The translations under genes were made by a program, and so were the position numbers. A stretch of 64,000 nt of DNA. Origin: Flammeovirga agarivorans. Lineage in GTDB: Bacteria; Bacteroidota; Bacteroidia; Cytophagales; Flammeovirgaceae. Positions 63,669 through 64,000 of the stretch are shown here, one piece after another. The notes beneath the pieces are model-generated. The model did no database searches, was not told where the DNA came from, and saw only the letters and a program-made list of their open reading frames with translations. Within the stretch, counting starts at the first letter, position 1. Each line of letters starts with the position of its first letter. Location: contig NZ_JABAIL010000012.1 in NCBI RefSeq assembly GCF_012641475.1, forward strand, positions 124,001 to 188,000, read 5' to 3'.

Positions 63669-64000
63669 ATGTCTACTCCCAAGAAAAACAGAAGACATTT
63701 TATCAAACAGTTTACAAAAGTAAGTGGAGCGGCATTAGCATCCACTGCAGCTTTGTCGTCATGTGGTAAAGCACAAAATTCTGAAAGCACAAAAAGTAAG
63801 AAGAAAGAAAAAATATATAATTGGAAATGTGTGACAGTTTGGCCTCCGAACTTTCCTATTCTAGGAGAAGGTGTTAATAATCTAGCCAAAGAACTAAAAG
63901 AGTTATCCCATGGGCGTCTTAATATTAAAGTATATGGAGCTGGTGAATTAGTACCTGCACTAGAATGTTTCGACGCAGTACAATTGGGCGGAGTACAAAT
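63669..64000 (+). CDS. TRAP transporter substrate-binding protein DctP family, N-terminal part
   Basis: The first 110 codons are present and the gene runs past the right edge. It begins STPKKNRRHFIKQFTKVSGA, a twin-arginine motif, and ends the signal with LSSC, so a Tat-exported lipoprotein is likely. The mature start IYNWKCVTVWPPNFPILGEG and LNIKVYGAGELVPALECFDA match TRAP DctP proteins (usual length about 360). It captures an organic acid for a DctQM permease that should lie beyond the window. Confidence 0.87.
   Translation, partial: MSTPKKNRRHFIKQFTKVSGAALASTAALSSCGKAQNSESTKSKKKEKIYNWKCVTVWPPNFPILGEGVNNLAKELKELSHGRLNIKVYGAGELVPALECFDAVQLGGVQ

Overview
The window is AT-rich chromosomal DNA from a Bacteroidota bacterium, most likely a marine member of the Cytophagales close to Flammeovirga (genus is inference). 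Supporting signs are the LpxC-FabZ fusion, the alpha2 GlyRS, the archaeal-type ProRS, many exported proteins with signal peptides ending in AQ, several predicted outer-membrane beta-barrels, starts without obvious Shine-Dalgarno sequences, and promoters of the Bacteroidota form TTG-N19/20-TAnnTTTG. Most genes are housekeeping or envelope genes; no phage, IS element or CRISPR array was seen.

Layout: 1-2 kb, an ECF sigma factor with an adjacent FecR-like anti-sigma gene and endonuclease III. 2.3-5.8 kb, amino-sugar and cell-wall sugar use: a NagB-LmbE fusion and a NamZ-type muramidase. 5.8-9.6 kb, tandem 4-TM paralogs, a TonB-C-like secreted protein, an iodotyrosine-deiodinase-like flavoprotein and an alpha/beta hydrolase. 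9.6-12 kb, a lipoprotein, pth, an SPFH protein and rimM. 12.3-16.7 kb, a beta-barrel protein, a membrane LytTR regulator, a DUF2141 protein and a carotenoid/retinol oxidoreductase fused to a ferredoxin-reductase module, followed on the minus strand by the SRP RNA with a textbook promoter. 16.9-26.6 kb, a SNF2 helicase, a DUF4230 protein, a large propeller/SpoIIE signalling protein behind a 42-bp-spaced direct repeat, and small exported proteins. 26.6-33.9 kb, an L,D-transpeptidase lipoprotein, two SDF-family symporter genes (one fused to a solute-binding domain and lacking the usual binding motifs), a lipoprotein and an orphan ABC ATPase. 33.9-40.4 kb, the lipid A cluster (FadL-like, HD hydrolase, lpxD, lpxC/fabZ, lpxA). 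40.5-51 kb, repeat-rich secreted proteins, proS, an acyltransferase, a radical SAM enzyme, a PagL-like barrel, rpsT, serS and transporters. 51.2-57.2 kb, an RsmI-like methylase, a tandem tRNA-like RNA array, an M28 peptidase, an HhH protein, a glucosaminidase and glyS. 57.4-64 kb, an NSS transporter, a shortened S10 operon (rplC to rpsC) and the start of a TRAP solute-binding protein.

The most unusual object is at 52.1-52.8 kb: one promoter, three near-identical 156-158-nt tRNA-like RNAs and one terminator. Each unit folds as a class II (Leu-like) cloverleaf with an Asp-like anticodon loop (GUC) and carries a 75-77-nt structured insertion in the variable arm. Differences between copies are confined to the variable arm and include compensatory changes in two stems. 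I do not recognise this RNA family.
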